A DNA stretch of 64,000 nt from Luidia sarsii (GCA_949987565.1 OX465110.1:14293204-14357203), one strand, 5' to 3'. Positions 11,976-23,094 are shown, counted from the first letter of the stretch. The notes: a model not told the origin generated them from the letters alone. Program-made: numbers and translations.

Positions 11976-13233
11976 TGCTCCATTGACTTTGAACACAAGT
12001 TCTCTTTCTACTGTCGAGCCAGTCTCGTTCTACAGACGAGCCAGTGCTCCATTGACTTTGAACACAAGTTCTCTTTCTACTGTCGAGCCAGTCTCGTTCT
12101 ACTGACGAGCCAGCTGCTCCATTGACTTTGAACACAAGTAATTCTCTTTCTACTGTTGAGCCAGTCTCGTTCTACTGACGAGCCAGTGCTCCATTGACTT
12201 TGAACACAAGTAATTCTCTTTCTACTGTTGAGCCAGTCTCGTTCTACTGACGAGCCAGTGCTCCATTGACTTTGAACACAAGTACTCTTTCTACTGTCGA
12301 GCCAGTCTCGTTCTACTGACGAGCCAGTGCTCCATTGACTTTGAACACAAGTTCTCTTTCTACTGTCAAGCCAGTCTCGTTCTACTGCCGAGCCAGTGCT
12401 CCATTGACTTTGAACACAAGTTCTCTTTCTACTGTCGAGCCAGTCTCGTTCTACTGACGAGCCAGTGCTCCATTGACTTTGAACACAAGTAATTCTCTTT
12501 CTACTGTCGAGCCAATCTTGTTCTACTGACGAGCCAGTGCTCCATTGACTTTGAACACAAGTTCTCTTTCTACTGTCGAGCCAGTCTCGTTCTACTGACG
12601 AGCCAGTGCTCCATTGACTTTGAACACAAGTTCTCTTTCTACTGTTGAGCCAGTCTCGTTCTACTGACGAGCCAGTGCTCCATTGACTTTGAACACAAGT
12701 AATTCTCTTTCTACTGTCGAGCCAGTCTCGTTCTACTGTCGAGCCAGTCTCGTTCTACTGAAGAGCCAATGCTCCATTGACGTTGAACACAAGTTCTCTT
12801 TCTACTGTCGAGCCAGTCTCGTTCTACTGACGAGTCAGTGCTCCATTGACTTTGAACACAAGTTCTCTTTCTACTGTCGAGCCAGTCTCGTTCTACTGAC
12901 GAGCCAGTGCTCCATTGACTTTGAACACAAGTAATTCTCTTTCTACTGTTGAGCCAGTCTCGTTCTACTGACGAGCCAGTGCTCCATTGACTTTGAACAC
13001 AAGTTCTCTTTCTACTGTCGAGCCAGTCTCGTTCTACTGACGAGCCAGTCTCGTTCTACTGCCAAGCCAGTGCTCCATTGACTTTGAACACAAGTTCTCT
13101 TTCTACTGTCGAGCCAGTCTCGTTCTACTGACGAGCCAGTGCTCCATTGACTTTGAACACAAGTTCTCTTTCTACTGTTGAGCCAGTCTCGTTCTACTGA
13201 CGAGCCAGTGCTCCATTGACTTTGAACACAAGT
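11976..13233 (+). repeat. 69-bp tandem repeat array, 18 copies
   Basis: The unit begins TGCTCCATTGACTTTG and ends CTACTGACGAGCCAG. Copies start at 11976, 12045, 12115, 12187, 12259, 12328, 12397, 12466, 12538, 12607, 12676, 12770, 12839, 12908, 12980, 13071, 13140 and 13209; the last is cut after about 25 bp. Most copies are 69 bp. Five are 72 bp, because TAA is inserted after AACACAAG. One is 70 bp. Two are longer (94 and 91 bp) because an inner 22-25-bp CTCGTTCTACTG...GAGCCAG segment is doubled, so the unit is itself an ancient dimer. Copies differ by only one or a few bases, which points to recent amplification or homogenisation. On the minus strand a 23-codon frame is open in most units but is broken at 12115 and by the two long units. 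Confidence 0.95.
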
Positions 13234-13440
13234 ACTGTAATTCTACATACATGTACTGTGTACATACTGTGTGCAGTGTGGCCATTGCGTGGTGCACAAT
13301 GCATGCATGTACCGCTCCTACTGCACGAATGCAGGACTAAAGATCGTTTGCACCGGTTTTTCGTACTGCTTTTTCATCTAGATTTTGCTGGACATGCAAG
13401 CTGCATCATTTAAGATAATTCTGAACCATACTATAATAAT

Positions 13441-13535
13441 TTTATTGTGCGTATCAGGGATGAAAAACTGCGTATCGGCCCATTTTTTTTTTGCGTATCG
13501 GGCAGAAAAAGTTGCGTATCGGCCCGATACGCACG
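13441..13535. repeat. Short repeats of GCGTATCGG ending in a perfect palindrome
   Basis: GCGTATC occurs at about 13449, 13470, 13493 and 13514, spaced 21-23 bp. The last copy is joined to its complement: GCGTATCGG C CCGATACGC (about 13514-13532), a 9-bp stem with one unpaired base. The spacers are A- or T-rich. Confidence 0.75.
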
Positions 13536-13550
13536 TTTGTACGTGGGGAG

Positions 13551-13985
13551 AACCCTGGTTCCTTTTTCACCCAATCTGGTCCGTCTGTTCACACTATCAA
13601 AGAAATTCCCAGGGAAAAACCAAATTCCCGGGAAATATTTACCTCTGCTCGGGGGTTGGGTAGAAGGAGAATACCCGGGGGTTTAATGTTTTCTCCGGGG
13701 AAAAGCAACTTCATTAGTGTGAACGTTGGTGGGTTTTTACTTACCCCACTTTTTTGGGGTCCATCTGGGAACATCCGAAAGGGCGCCCTCTGTTTACACA
13801 TTCCCCGGGGATAGATTGCCAGTGTGAAATGACCGTGCATATTCCCGGGAAACAGTGTCCCCGGGAGTTACCAAGTGGGTCCAGTGTGAATGGTTGCGGT
13901 GGTGTTGGTGGGATAAAAAAATCCCAGGATTTTCCCCGGAGATTTATTCCCCGGGCATTGGCTCTGTAGTGTGAAAAGGGCTTTA
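13551..13985. mobile_element. CCCGGG-rich palindromic element (MITE-like)
   Basis: The stretch is full of TTCCCGGGAA-type palindromes (13625-13640, 13690-13705, 13803-13812, 13845-13855, 13932-13952) and ends with GTAGTGTGAAAAGGGCTT at about 13966-13983. The complement of that end occurs at about 21291-21310 (AAGGCCTTTTCACACTACAG), so this terminus is repeated in the window. The left end is less clear (CCTTTTTCAC near 13560). No transposase frame is seen. Confidence 0.5.
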
Positions 13986-14875
13986 GTGTGTACTGTGTAC
14001 TGTACATGTGAATATACATGTACTAACCTTGTGTACCAGTTTCGTGAAAACCTTGTGGAGACCTACATGTACATGTACAGTATAGGCCTACACCTTTACA
14101 ATTTCCCTATGGAGACATACTGTACATGTATTCAACCTATTGGACTTGGTTTCCACAAGGCACTAGATTCGTGCCCCAACCTTCAAATGCTTGTGAGTTC
14201 ACTGTGTGATTGGAAGGCAGCATCATCCCACAGACTGTGAACCGGACTCTGTCGGTTGGGTTTTCACCATGCAGGCTTAATTTGGCCAGGTAGTTTTTTC
14301 CTCTTCTTTTATTGGGTACTTGATGATGACACTTCTGTCCGTGATACATTGGTGCATGCAGTAGCGTGGACAGTTTACGCTTTACACTAGTGACCAGCGC
14401 CAAAAAAAACCCAAAACCCCACAGTCAGTGTAGTCAACTCGGCCAGGCCAAATGGCTTTTATGGGAGAATCCATCAATTGATTAATTTGGCATCTCCGAC
14501 AAAGGCACGCACACAACATTGGCAACAGGCAAGACGGCAAAAAACGGAAAGATCAAAAGTTGTGTGGGCTCAAGATGCTTATTGGAGAAACCTTTCCCTC
14601 GTGAAAAAAAGAAGAAGATCTCTGGGAAGACCTGTGTACTGGACATGAATTTCATGATTTGAGAAATGTGTTGAATTCCACCCTTGATCATTTGCTCATT
14701 AAATTTTGATTTTGTAAAGGCCAATTCCTTTTTGCTTCACCTAAGCATAGATAGACTCATCAATCATGATGTGAGGTGCACACACACTGTACATGTACAT
14801 GTACATGTATACATGTACATTTCGGTAAACTTGTGCAAATTTGCAAGTTTGTGTGTTGGAAAGATCGTTTTAACC
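13986..14875. other. Non-coding sequence with small ACATGT patches
   Basis: ACATGT words at about 14000-14025, 14063-14080 and 14786-14820. No gene or other structured repeat is recognised. Confidence 0.4.
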
Positions 14876-14876
14876 T

Positions 14877-15039
14877 GGGGCCGATTTCACTAACGCTTTG
14901 CGATCATCACAAACGCTAAAATCGAACGCTCAGTCTGAAATCCATTGCGGTACACCGATCGCTACGTTGCGATTAATTCAGACGTAGTGATCTATTTTGG
15001 CCTTTGCAATGATCGCAAAGTGTTAGTGAAACCGGGCCC
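14877..15039. mobile_element. 163-bp inverted-repeat element (MITE-like)
   Basis: The left end GGGGCCGATTTCACTAACGC continues with TTTGCGATCAT. The right end reads ATGATCGCAAAGTGTTAGTG then AAACCGGGCCC. The two ends are inverted over about 30 bp with few mismatches. The interior also has facing words (CAGTCTGAAAT and ATTCAGACGTA). There is no coding sequence. Confidence 0.75.
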
Positions 15040-15049
15040 TGGCAATGGT

Positions 15050-15412
15050 AGCTGTACATGTAATTGTTATTGCATACTGCGTACCGGTATATGAATGTAC
15101 ATTTACCGGTATACTGAACACATGTGCATGTATATGTACAGTACATTTCCAGTAGTTGAAATGAACAGGTGTGTATACATTTACGGTAATCAGAATCCCA
15201 AACCAATTTGTCTTCCACAACATACAGTATGTGTATCCTGAACATGTACACTCTATGTACATACATTGTGTGTACATGTACATTATGGATGAGTACTGGT
15301 ATAGACTATAGGCTTCCATTATGGACACATTATTACATTACATGTATGCACATTGTACCGGTATACATTATCATTGCATGTACAGTATGTACATGTACAT
15401 GTATGTACCGTT
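15050..15412. repeat. (ACATGT)n cluster with TACCGGTA words
   Basis: ACATGT-type words are interleaved with TACCGGTA (about 15080, 15103, 15355), showing the two palindromic words side by side. Confidence 0.75.
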
Positions 15413-15687
15413 CACACTGATAAAACAAAAATCACATTTTGATTCGATCACGTTCACACATGCCAAAAATCTCGACCCCCCCCCAAATCCAGACCCAAAT
15501 GCAGTTAGCATTGTAGTAAGCCTGTGCATGTCTCCTTGAGGGTGGCACACATGCACAGAGAGACATAAATATGCTCAGCACTTCCTGTAGTCAGTCTCTC
15601 TTTTTCCACGAAGCGTGCAGACGCTCCGCTTGGTGAATAATCAGGATTACAAACATGTACAGGCTGTATTTTGAAAAGTCGCTTCAA

Positions 15688-15820
15688 TAATAGAGTCCGA
15701 ATTGTGATTCAAATTCCACTAATTGCAATCCAAATGTAACCTTGTAAATTCTGCCTTTGGAGAAAGTTCCCTCTAGGATTGAAACTTCAGGTCCTCCTAA
15801 TTTTTTATTCTTGGAATTTA
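15688..15820 (+). repeat. Fragments of two dispersed families
   Basis: 15688-15745 (GAGTCCGAATTGTGATTCAA, ATTGCAATCCAAAT) matches the CGATTCAAAT family described at 50603 and 56400. About 15752-15815 (CTGCCTTTGGAGAAAG, CTCTAGGATTGAAAC) matches the GGATCGAAAC family described at 22653. The two fragments abut. Confidence 0.55.
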
Positions 15821-15857
15821 TTTTTGAAAAATCTTGAAATAATTATTTTGTCCCAAG

Positions 15858-15992
15858 GATGTACCCATGTACATGTATGATGTACATGTACATGTATAGT
15901 GTATACATGTATACAGTAAACGATCTCATTCTGTGTGGTGCATGTACTGTACGTGTGTAGATCTACTTGTACACATGTACATGTACATGTAG
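15858..15992. repeat. (ACATGT)n cluster
   Basis: Repeated TACATGTA words with short interruptions. Non-coding. Confidence 0.75.
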
Positions 15993-16795
15993 GGTCTCAC
16001 AAATGACCATGAACTTGTCAGTGAATTGTGACACATTCCCACCATGGTTGAGTGAAGGGCTTGTTTGTGTGGTCAGGCCTCGTCAATTCCATTGGAATGA
16101 ATGAGGCCAGGCTGTGGCCTGCTCGAGACATTGCAAGAGTGTCCACACTGCATGTATGTATCTGATGCATACACTGTAGGGCAAGGTACATGTACATGTG
16201 AGTTAGTACAACCTACAGTATGCCTATGTTCTGTTCACTGGGTATGGTTTGCAGCACTGTGCAGCCAGGTGGAATAGCCGAACCTTCGCCCTCTCTGCAT
16301 ATACATTGTACAGTACATAAGGTGATTGTTTTTTTTTATGAGGCCTCATCTCCTGGCTGTTCCCAAGCCTTCTGGTTAGATGGGTGACATTTACTGTACT
16401 CCAGGCACATGGGCTTGTAAGGGACAGTGCTTGTCTTGTATAGTGCACAATGTAAATGTACATACATGTACAATGTCGAATGTACAGTGTGCGATGTACA
16501 GTGCATCACATGCACAACTTGTCCCTTGAGACATTCAGTAGGAGACCATATTACTGATGTGGGCAAAGAGAGACAGTGCTCAGCAGTCCTGATTGCACTG
16601 CCAACCAATGTCCCCAAGCACTAAGCATTCAAATCGGGAAAGCAAGTCAAGGTTGCGTTTCCTCTCAATCCCATCTTAGAGGGGGAAAAAACCCAGAACT
16701 AAGAACCAACCTCCTCTTTGCCCCTTGGGAAATTCTTATTTTGTCTCTGCTTCATGGAATGTACTTCAACTTAGCATTGGGATGCATCTGGCTGA
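15993..16795. other. Non-coding sequence
   Basis: A short ACATGT patch lies near 16440-16505. No gene is recognised. The sequence leads into the GA tract. Confidence 0.4.
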
Positions 16796-17036
16796 GAAAG
16801 AGAGTGAGATGGGGGAGATGTTGGAGGGAGAGAGAGAGGGGGTTGGAGGGAGAGAGAAAAAAAGAGACAGAGAGAGGGAGAGAGAGAGAGAGAGAGCTGA
16901 GAGAGAGAGAGGGGGAGAGAGAGGGAGAAAGAGAGAGATAGGGAGAAAGAGAGAGAGGAGAGAGAGAGGGAGAGAGAGAGGGGAGAGAGAGAGAGAGGGG
17001 GAGAGAAAGAGAGAGAGAGAGGGAGGGAGAGAGAGG

Positions 17037-17076
<40 letters not shown>

Positions 17077-17224
17077 GGAGGGAGAGAGAGAGGGAGAGAG
17101 AGAGAGGGAGAGAGAGGGAGATAGAGAGAGGGAGAAAGAGAGAGAGAGAGGGAGAGAAAGAGAGAGAGAGAGGGAGAGAGATAGGGGAGACAGAGGGAGA
17201 AAGAGAGAGAGAGAGGGAGAGAAA

Positions 17225-17266
<42 letters not shown>

Positions 17267-17294
17267 AAGAGAGGGAGAAAGAGAGAGAGAGGGG

Positions 17295-17325
<31 letters not shown>

Positions 17326-17457
17326 GGAGAAAGAGAGAGAGAGAGAGAGGGAGAGAAAGAGAGAGATAGAGAGAGAGAGAGGGGGGGGGAGAGAGAGGAG
17401 AGGGAGAGAGAGGAGAAAGATAATGTGAGTGTAGGAGGGGGAGAGAGAGTGATAGAG
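16796..17457 (+). repeat. 0.66-kb polypurine (GA-rich) tract
   Basis: The plus strand is almost all G and A, mainly (GA)n with GGGAGA and GAAAGA variants. It is the opposite strand polarity to the CT tracts at 6596 and 51822. Frames of up to 273 aa through it are Arg/Glu/Gly or Leu/Ser/Pro runs and are not coding. There is triplex-forming potential, as for the CT tracts. Confidence 0.95.
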
Positions 17458-19489
17458 ACAAATGCAGTGAAGATTTTGGATGATGATGATGAGAGTTGCG
17501 TGCTGATAGCCACCAATGAGTAGCCTCACAGATGTGCCACAGTGGAAGGACATCCTGTGATTTGCATTGCTTCGTTATCAGAAGCAATGATTAATTCCTC
17601 CCGGTCACCTCCCCCTTCCCTCCCTCCCTCCTCTCTCCTCCCTTCCCTTTTCAGAAGATCACCACGGCCATGTTTTTAATCATGCAGAATTATGGAAATT
17701 GATCGTTGCGGCTCATCAATGTTGTATCAGGTTTTTTTTTTTCCTCCCCCTCCCTCTCCCTCTTTTTAATTTTTTTATTCCTCTCCGGCCTCACCCTTAG
17801 TCGGCAGAAGTTTTACCACACGGGCTTCATCTTGGATTCCGAACACTTGTCGGCTCTGGAGATTGGGGATTTGGGGTGTCGGGGGAGGGGGGGGGGATAG
17901 CAGGGCCTGGCTGTAGGCTGTACAGGGTTCCGGGATAAGGCTGGACCGAGGGCGCTGGATATACATGTATCCCCTCCCTCCCTCCCTCCCTCCTGGCCAT
18001 CTGGTGCTGTGAAGTCTGTCACTTGGCACTGAGGGCAGCACCTGCCCCTGCCACAGAATAGCTGTGGAATTGATTGCAGAAATCCATCCCACTACAGGGC
18101 ATCATCACACGTCCACATACAGTGTACAGCACATGTGCGTGGTGTACATGTACATGTACATGGGAACATACAATGTCGCACATTACTGTATGTGTATTAC
18201 ATGTACTTCCGTACAGTACAGCAAGGCAGCCGGGGGATTTGGAACTTGTAAGTTGTGGGGAGGGGAGGGGCAAGGCCACCTTATACACAGGGTAATTCCA
18301 CTGAAAAATAGGAATATCTGTGTGAACATTTGATGGGAGCAGCAAGGCTAACACCATTAGCAATGGAGGCCGTAGGTTTTCTTCTTCTTCAGAAATAACA
18401 CACAAAGGAGATACATTTCAAATGGCGCAACGCCACCACACCATTTACCAAGAAGCATTGTACTGTATTCATTTACAATGTTTATACACCTTTGCTTTCA
18501 TCGTGAATAGCCTGAAATATCATCTGTTCAGGATTTGCTCTGCACAATGTGGAATGACCCAGTCCGCCACAGATGCGCCTGTAATCTCACACTGACCAGC
18601 TGTGCTCAAATGATATCGCTCTCTCCTCACACTATTCGGCCCGGGATGTATGGAATGTGTGTCCCTTGGACCCAAAGTTGACCCATTTGATGAAGGACAT
18701 GTTATACCATTACACTCCAGCCATAACAATTTACCTTGGGTTACACACATATAACAGACATGTATAGCATGTGCCAGTGAGGCTAGCTGTCCAGAAGTGA
18801 CGCCGCTTATGAAAACTGACTCCCTTTTGTCTGGTCAGTTTTAATTTATGATAACTCTCTAGTCTGGAAGTGGAATGAAAAAAAATCAACCTGGATTTAA
18901 GCAATGATGAAAGGAAGGATTGGCGGGGACCTTGTGGGAAGTTAAAATCTGATGAAGGGAATTCAAAGACAATGAAAAACTTTGTGTTTTGAAACATTGT
19001 AGTGGATAAAAAGCATGATTTTAGCTTGGATTTATTTTCCTAATGCCAAGGGGAAGGGAAATCTTGATTTCTCTGGCAGACCGATTTCTTGAATCGTTCT
19101 CTTCCTTGCCCTCAAGCTGCAATCATTGTACATGTAGGCCTACAGTACAGGGTGTGTTCCTCTTTTTTTTCCCTCCTCATTCTGGCTGTGTGGTTTGCTG
19201 TGCTTGCTTGCTGATGAAGTAAGCAGACATTCGGTGAGACACGCTGTACAGTGTACTACACTGTATGTGTACATTTGTATAGTGAAGGGGATTCCATCAC
19301 ATTGGCAAACAGACTGTGAATGATGCAGCCACCCATGCACTGTTGATCAGAGATTTGAGAAGGGAAAAAAAAGGCAGAATAGGACCAGAATGGCAAAATG
19401 ATGGGGGAGGGGGGGGGGGGGTTGTGGAACGGTGTCAGGTTAGCCAGGGGGAAGGAAGGAGGTGGTAGTGGTAGTGGTACACTGTTCAT
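17458..19489. other. Mostly single-copy non-coding sequence
   Basis: Contains CCCTCCCTCC patches at about 17620-17650 and 17968-17994, a G-run near 17885-17897, and a small ACATGT patch at about 18110-18170. A G-run of 13 lies at 19409-19421. No gene is recognised. Confidence 0.4.
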
Positions 19490-19845
19490 GTACAGTAATA
19501 CCCCATTCCCAATAGTACTATGAAATCTCCGGGTTGCTGTACAAGTATCTCGGGGGTAATGGCAAGCCTCAACCCTCAAGATCCATGTACCCCGGGTTGG
19601 AAATGGTGGCCAGGAGGTTTTCCGCTACACTTTTCCCACCCCGGGCTAAGACCCCCCAAAAATTGCCTATTACCCCGTGGCTCACTAATTAACCCTGCTC
19701 ACAACCAGGGTTAAGGATGGAAATCTTGGGGTTAACGGCTGAAAATGCATGGAATCTTCTTTGCCCCGGGTTTAGCGAAACTCAAGGTTGATGTGACAGA
19801 TGGGAACAGGACTCAGGGTTAACGAACCCCGGGGTAGGAAATGCT
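19490..19845. repeat. Possible decayed element rich in CCCGGG and GGTTAA
   Basis: CCCCGGGTTGG (about 19590), CCCCGGGCTA (19640), AACCAGGGTTAAGG (19705), CCCCGGGTTTA (19764) and AACCCCGGGG (19825) recur in both orientations. Composition resembles the 13551-13985 element, but the termini cannot be defined. Confidence 0.35.
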
Positions 19846-20934
19846 TTTAAAAGTAAGTTACTTTAACAAAATTTGTCAGGTCGAAATTTGGATTTGTGCA
19901 AATGGTGTGTAGTTGTAGGGGCTTTCATTAAGTATTCCGATAATGACTGAGGGGAAGGAGGAAAGTCTTCTAAAGAGACTTTTCAACCCCACCTCTGGTT
20001 CTGGCTCAATGCTCACCCCTGCTTAAGGATGCACTGGGGTGCTTTGCACCGTGACTGCATGCTGGCTGGGTCCGTGCATGTGTTTGGAATGAAATTAGAA
20101 ACCCCCATGTGTCCGGACCTAACCTCCCCCCCCCCTTAAGATGTGTGAGAGGCGGGAACTCCAGAAGGGACACCACTGGCCCTTGCATTGTATCTTCCCA
20201 GATTCGTCTTTTTTTTTCACGGTCATCCAGGCAAGATGGCCCCAATGAACGGTGAGTGGATTGAATGATAACAGCTTGGAATCCACTCGCATCTCCCAGC
20301 CTTGCTCAGTCCGTTCGTGGGGCTACATTTTTGGGTCCACTGTTTACTCTCGTCTCTTCCCTGCTGGAGGAAGAATAGGGATTAACATGGTATCGTATAT
20401 TCAGGTGCTGACAGATCCCCCGTAGTTCAGCCTGACGCTAATTGTGTGGAGGCTGCAGCCTGTGCCCTGTGCCCACAGTGCAGGCACGAGACACTGTTAC
20501 TAGTCTTCTGTTGTCAGGATTTCATCTGGGCCAGCTGCACAGTTCCACTCTCTGGTGGCCGATGAGATGATACCGCAGCCATGTGTGCTGAGATCTCGTG
20601 GTCCATGCATCTCCTGTTATCCCCCCCCCCCCAAGCCCTTGCACTTTCTTTTGTCTGTAGTGTTTTTTTCCGCTGCTCACGCCAGAGTGATACAAATCCT
20701 CATGAATGTTTGACATCAATCTTCTTCTCAGATCTCAGGGGGGGGGGGGGGGTAGCACCGTTGACATTTCCTTTTCAAAGAAAGTCAGGGGTAACCTTAA
20801 AACAAATTGTTTTGATTGTCTTTTTGACAATGCACAATGTTAATGTCATGACACCGTTATTGTACATACTGTATAATGTCCTGCCCAGATACACACTTTC
20901 TGTATGCATGATTGGAATGGGAAATTCACATAAA
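19846..20934. other. Non-coding sequence with G/C homopolymers
   Basis: C-runs near 20125 and 20622 and a run of 15 G at 20738-20752. AAGATGGCC followed by a GTGAGT donor-like site at 20234-20257 resembles a first exon only superficially. No gene could be supported. Confidence 0.4.
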
Positions 20935-21250
20935 TGTGCATGTACCCGGTACATCTACATGTACAGTATGTACTGTACATGTCTGTGTACACAGTTTTTC
21001 TTGATCCCATTGAAGTTGTATGCTGCCCTCTGTTGGCGAGATCTGAATTTAGTTATTCTGTACATGTACATGTACATTGTACATGTACACATGTACATTG
21101 TACATATTAACATACCCATGACATGTACATGTACATGTATGTATACACGTACCGGTACATGTACTGTATACACTCTAGTGCATGTACTGGAATCAGTGCG
21201 TTAGATACTGGCTAACCTTCATGTAAGCCTACATGTACATGTACATGTTT
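20935..21250. repeat. (ACATGT)n clusters flanking a short unique segment
   Basis: ACATGT-rich sequence at about 20935-20990 and 21058-21250 surrounds about 70 bp of unique DNA that holds a CTCF-like site. Confidence 0.75.
21020..21040 (-). promoter_or_regulatory. CTCF-like motif
   Basis: The minus strand reads CCAACAGAGGGCAGCA, one base away from the bilaterian CTCF core (CCASYAGRKGGC). It is the best of five similar sites. Motif resemblance only; no occupancy evidence. Confidence 0.3.
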
Positions 21251-21290
21251 ATTGTACCAAAAATACTGTACTACCCCCCCTACCAATTCA

Positions 21291-21340
21291 AGGCCTTTTC
21301 ACACTACAGCAACATTTACATGTACTGTACATGGGTGGAA
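21291..21340 (+). repeat. Terminal fragment of the TTTTCACACTA element family
   Basis: AAGGCCTTTTCACACTACAG is the inverted counterpart of the right end of the element at 13551-13985. No second end is found nearby, so this is a solo end or a truncated copy. Confidence 0.45.
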
Positions 21341-22652
21341 ACAGTTACATCATGGGTCCGACCAGTGTGCTGTACTTTTTGACAATACATGCATGTACAC
21401 ATGTACATGTACATGCACATGTACATGTATGTCCTCTTTTAGTTATAATTACAAAGCTAATGAGTTCTCCTGTTAAAATTCAAGGGCGTTTAAATCCATG
21501 ATTCAACAAGGTCTGGCTTCTCGGGTCTCTGTCATGGACTATGGCTTCAGATTGCACGCACGTCAATGGAAGCCCTCAGCTAGTGGCTGCGGCTAGTTCC
21601 ATAACAGAACTGCGTGTCACATGTGAGCCATAGCTGGTGTATTGGCACACAGCAGTGGGACAACACAGCAGCAGGTGTCAATGATCTGGCCAGATTGATG
21701 GCAGTGTTTACACTCCCACAGCAAGGTCAGCACAACTCTCTGCCACAGACACCTCCCTCCCCCTGGTGTGTTTATTTACCACTACCTAGTGGGCCCTGAA
21801 GCCACACAGGTCAACCATCCTGTAAAGTGGATTCCAAAGGGGGTGGGTGGGTGGGTGGTAGGGTTCCTCATGGGCCATTTACAGTCCAAATTGCCCTCTC
21901 TAGGGTGTCAACTGGTCCTCTTGGTAGCCACTTGTGTTGCAGATGGATCCTGCCCCTCTCTGACCCCCATCCCCCAGACATATAAATCAGGTCATTGAGG
22001 AGGGGGGATCACTGGCTGAGAATGTAAACAGATTCCCTTTGTCCTTCTAAGGTCATCTCACCTTGTATATAGAGCACGGATGAAGCATTTTTTTTAAGGC
22101 ACACACAATCCACTGCAGCCTCTTATGGCACATGTACATGTAGAATAATGGGTTTTCTATAGAAGTTGGAAACCTATCAGTTTTGTGTGTATTAAGGACA
22201 TCTCAGTCATAAAAAGTGTGTTCATATACAATAGTGCATCCGTGGCCATTTCTAGGGTTATTATTATACCATTTTCTCAGATGGTATGATGAGCTAAAAA
22301 TACAGTACAGTAGAATGTACATGTAACTACACTGTACTGTAGGTACAGTAAATGTTGACAAATGATCAATGATAGCTTGTGCACAATAGCATTGTAATAC
22401 ATGTATCTTCTTATACTGGTCAGCAACTACTGTACAATGTACATGTACATGTACAGTATGTACTACTGTAGGGACACCCTGTACAGTAAGTAAGGCTGAA
22501 TAAAAGATACTTTGGGGTTGGTTGGCAATTGAGTACCGGTATGCCTGATAACTGGGACATTCTTCAGCCTGCTACACTCTCATTCTGCCGCAGTTGATAT
22601 CGATTATGGAGATATTTTCTAATTTACATGTAATGTGATATATATACAAAAA
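21341..22652. other. Non-coding sequence
   Basis: ACATGT patches at about 21385-21430 and 22435-22465. No coding family or inverted repeat is recognised. Confidence 0.4.
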
Positions 22653-22752
22653 TGTTGCAAACTGCTTACTGACTAAAATTACCAAAATGCAAATCTCAAA
22701 ATTTATTGGGCCTGATGTTCCGATCCTAGTAGGACCTTTCTCAAAGGCAGAG
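22653..22752 (-). repeat. Dispersed GGATCGAAAC-type repeat, copy 1
   Basis: The minus strand reads, in order, CTGCCTTTGAGAAAGGTCC, TACTAGGATC, GGAACATCAGGCCC, AATAAATTTTGAGATTTGCA, then a stretch ending in CAGTTTGCAACA. Related copies lie at 15752, 24118, 39998, 40376-40470 (foldback), 54482 and 61836. It is separated by a minisatellite from a segment (23095-23225) that is also linked to this family at 40 kb. Confidence 0.65.
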
Positions 22753-22774
22753 TAATGTACATGTAACATCCATG

Positions 22775-23052
22775 TAATGTACAAGATTGGGCTTTGTAAT
22801 GGTACACATGTACATGTACAAGATTGGGCTTCGTAATGGTACACATGTACATGTGTACATGTACAAGATTGGGCTTTGTAAAGGTACATTGTACATGTAA
22901 TGGTACACATGTACATGTACAAGATTGGGCTTTGTAATGGTACACATGTACATGTGTACATTGTGTACATGTACAAGATTGGGCTTTGTAATGGTAAACA
23001 TGTACATGTACAAGATTGGGCTTTGTAATGGTACACATGTACATGTACAAGT
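22775..23052. repeat. Minisatellite: six AAGATTGGGCTTTGTAATGG units
   Basis: A roughly 24-bp core (AAGATTGGGCTTTGTAATGG plus TACA) occurs six times, at about 22783, 22820, 22865, 22921, 22975 and 23013. The copies are separated by variable numbers of ACATGT hexamers, giving unit lengths of about 37-55 bp. The array lies inside a dispersed repeat. The 189-aa minus frame across it is repeat-derived. Confidence 0.9.
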
Positions 23053-23094
23053 AACCAAGAAAGATCTCGCATTACTTGATTTCCAAACATGTTG

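Noticed and set aside
12030..12115. Hammerhead ribozyme suggested by CTGACGA in the 69-bp unit
   Set aside because: CTGACGA matches the CUGANGA core, but no GAAA follows at the right place with a supporting stem II and no cleavage-site stem could be built.
11914..12934. Repeated 23-24-residue peptide frames in the 69-bp array
   Set aside because: The frame is interrupted by the 70-, 91- and 94-bp units and has no start or splice context; a repeat protein gene is not supported.
11976..13233. CRISPR-like array
   Set aside because: There are no variable spacers; the whole 69-bp unit is conserved, and the sequence is eukaryotic in character.
16725..17587. Frames of 194-273 aa across the GA tract
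   Set aside because: Same reason: open in nearly all frames on both strands because the tract lacks stop codons.
19490..19845. Defined transposon with CCCGGG ends
   Set aside because: Palindromic words are abundant but no pair of terminal repeats could be fixed; kept only as a low-confidence repeat.
20236..20257. First exon ATGGCCCCAATGAACG followed by GTGAGT
   Set aside because: Good start and donor consensus, but only 16 bases; chance occurrence is likely and nothing else supports it.
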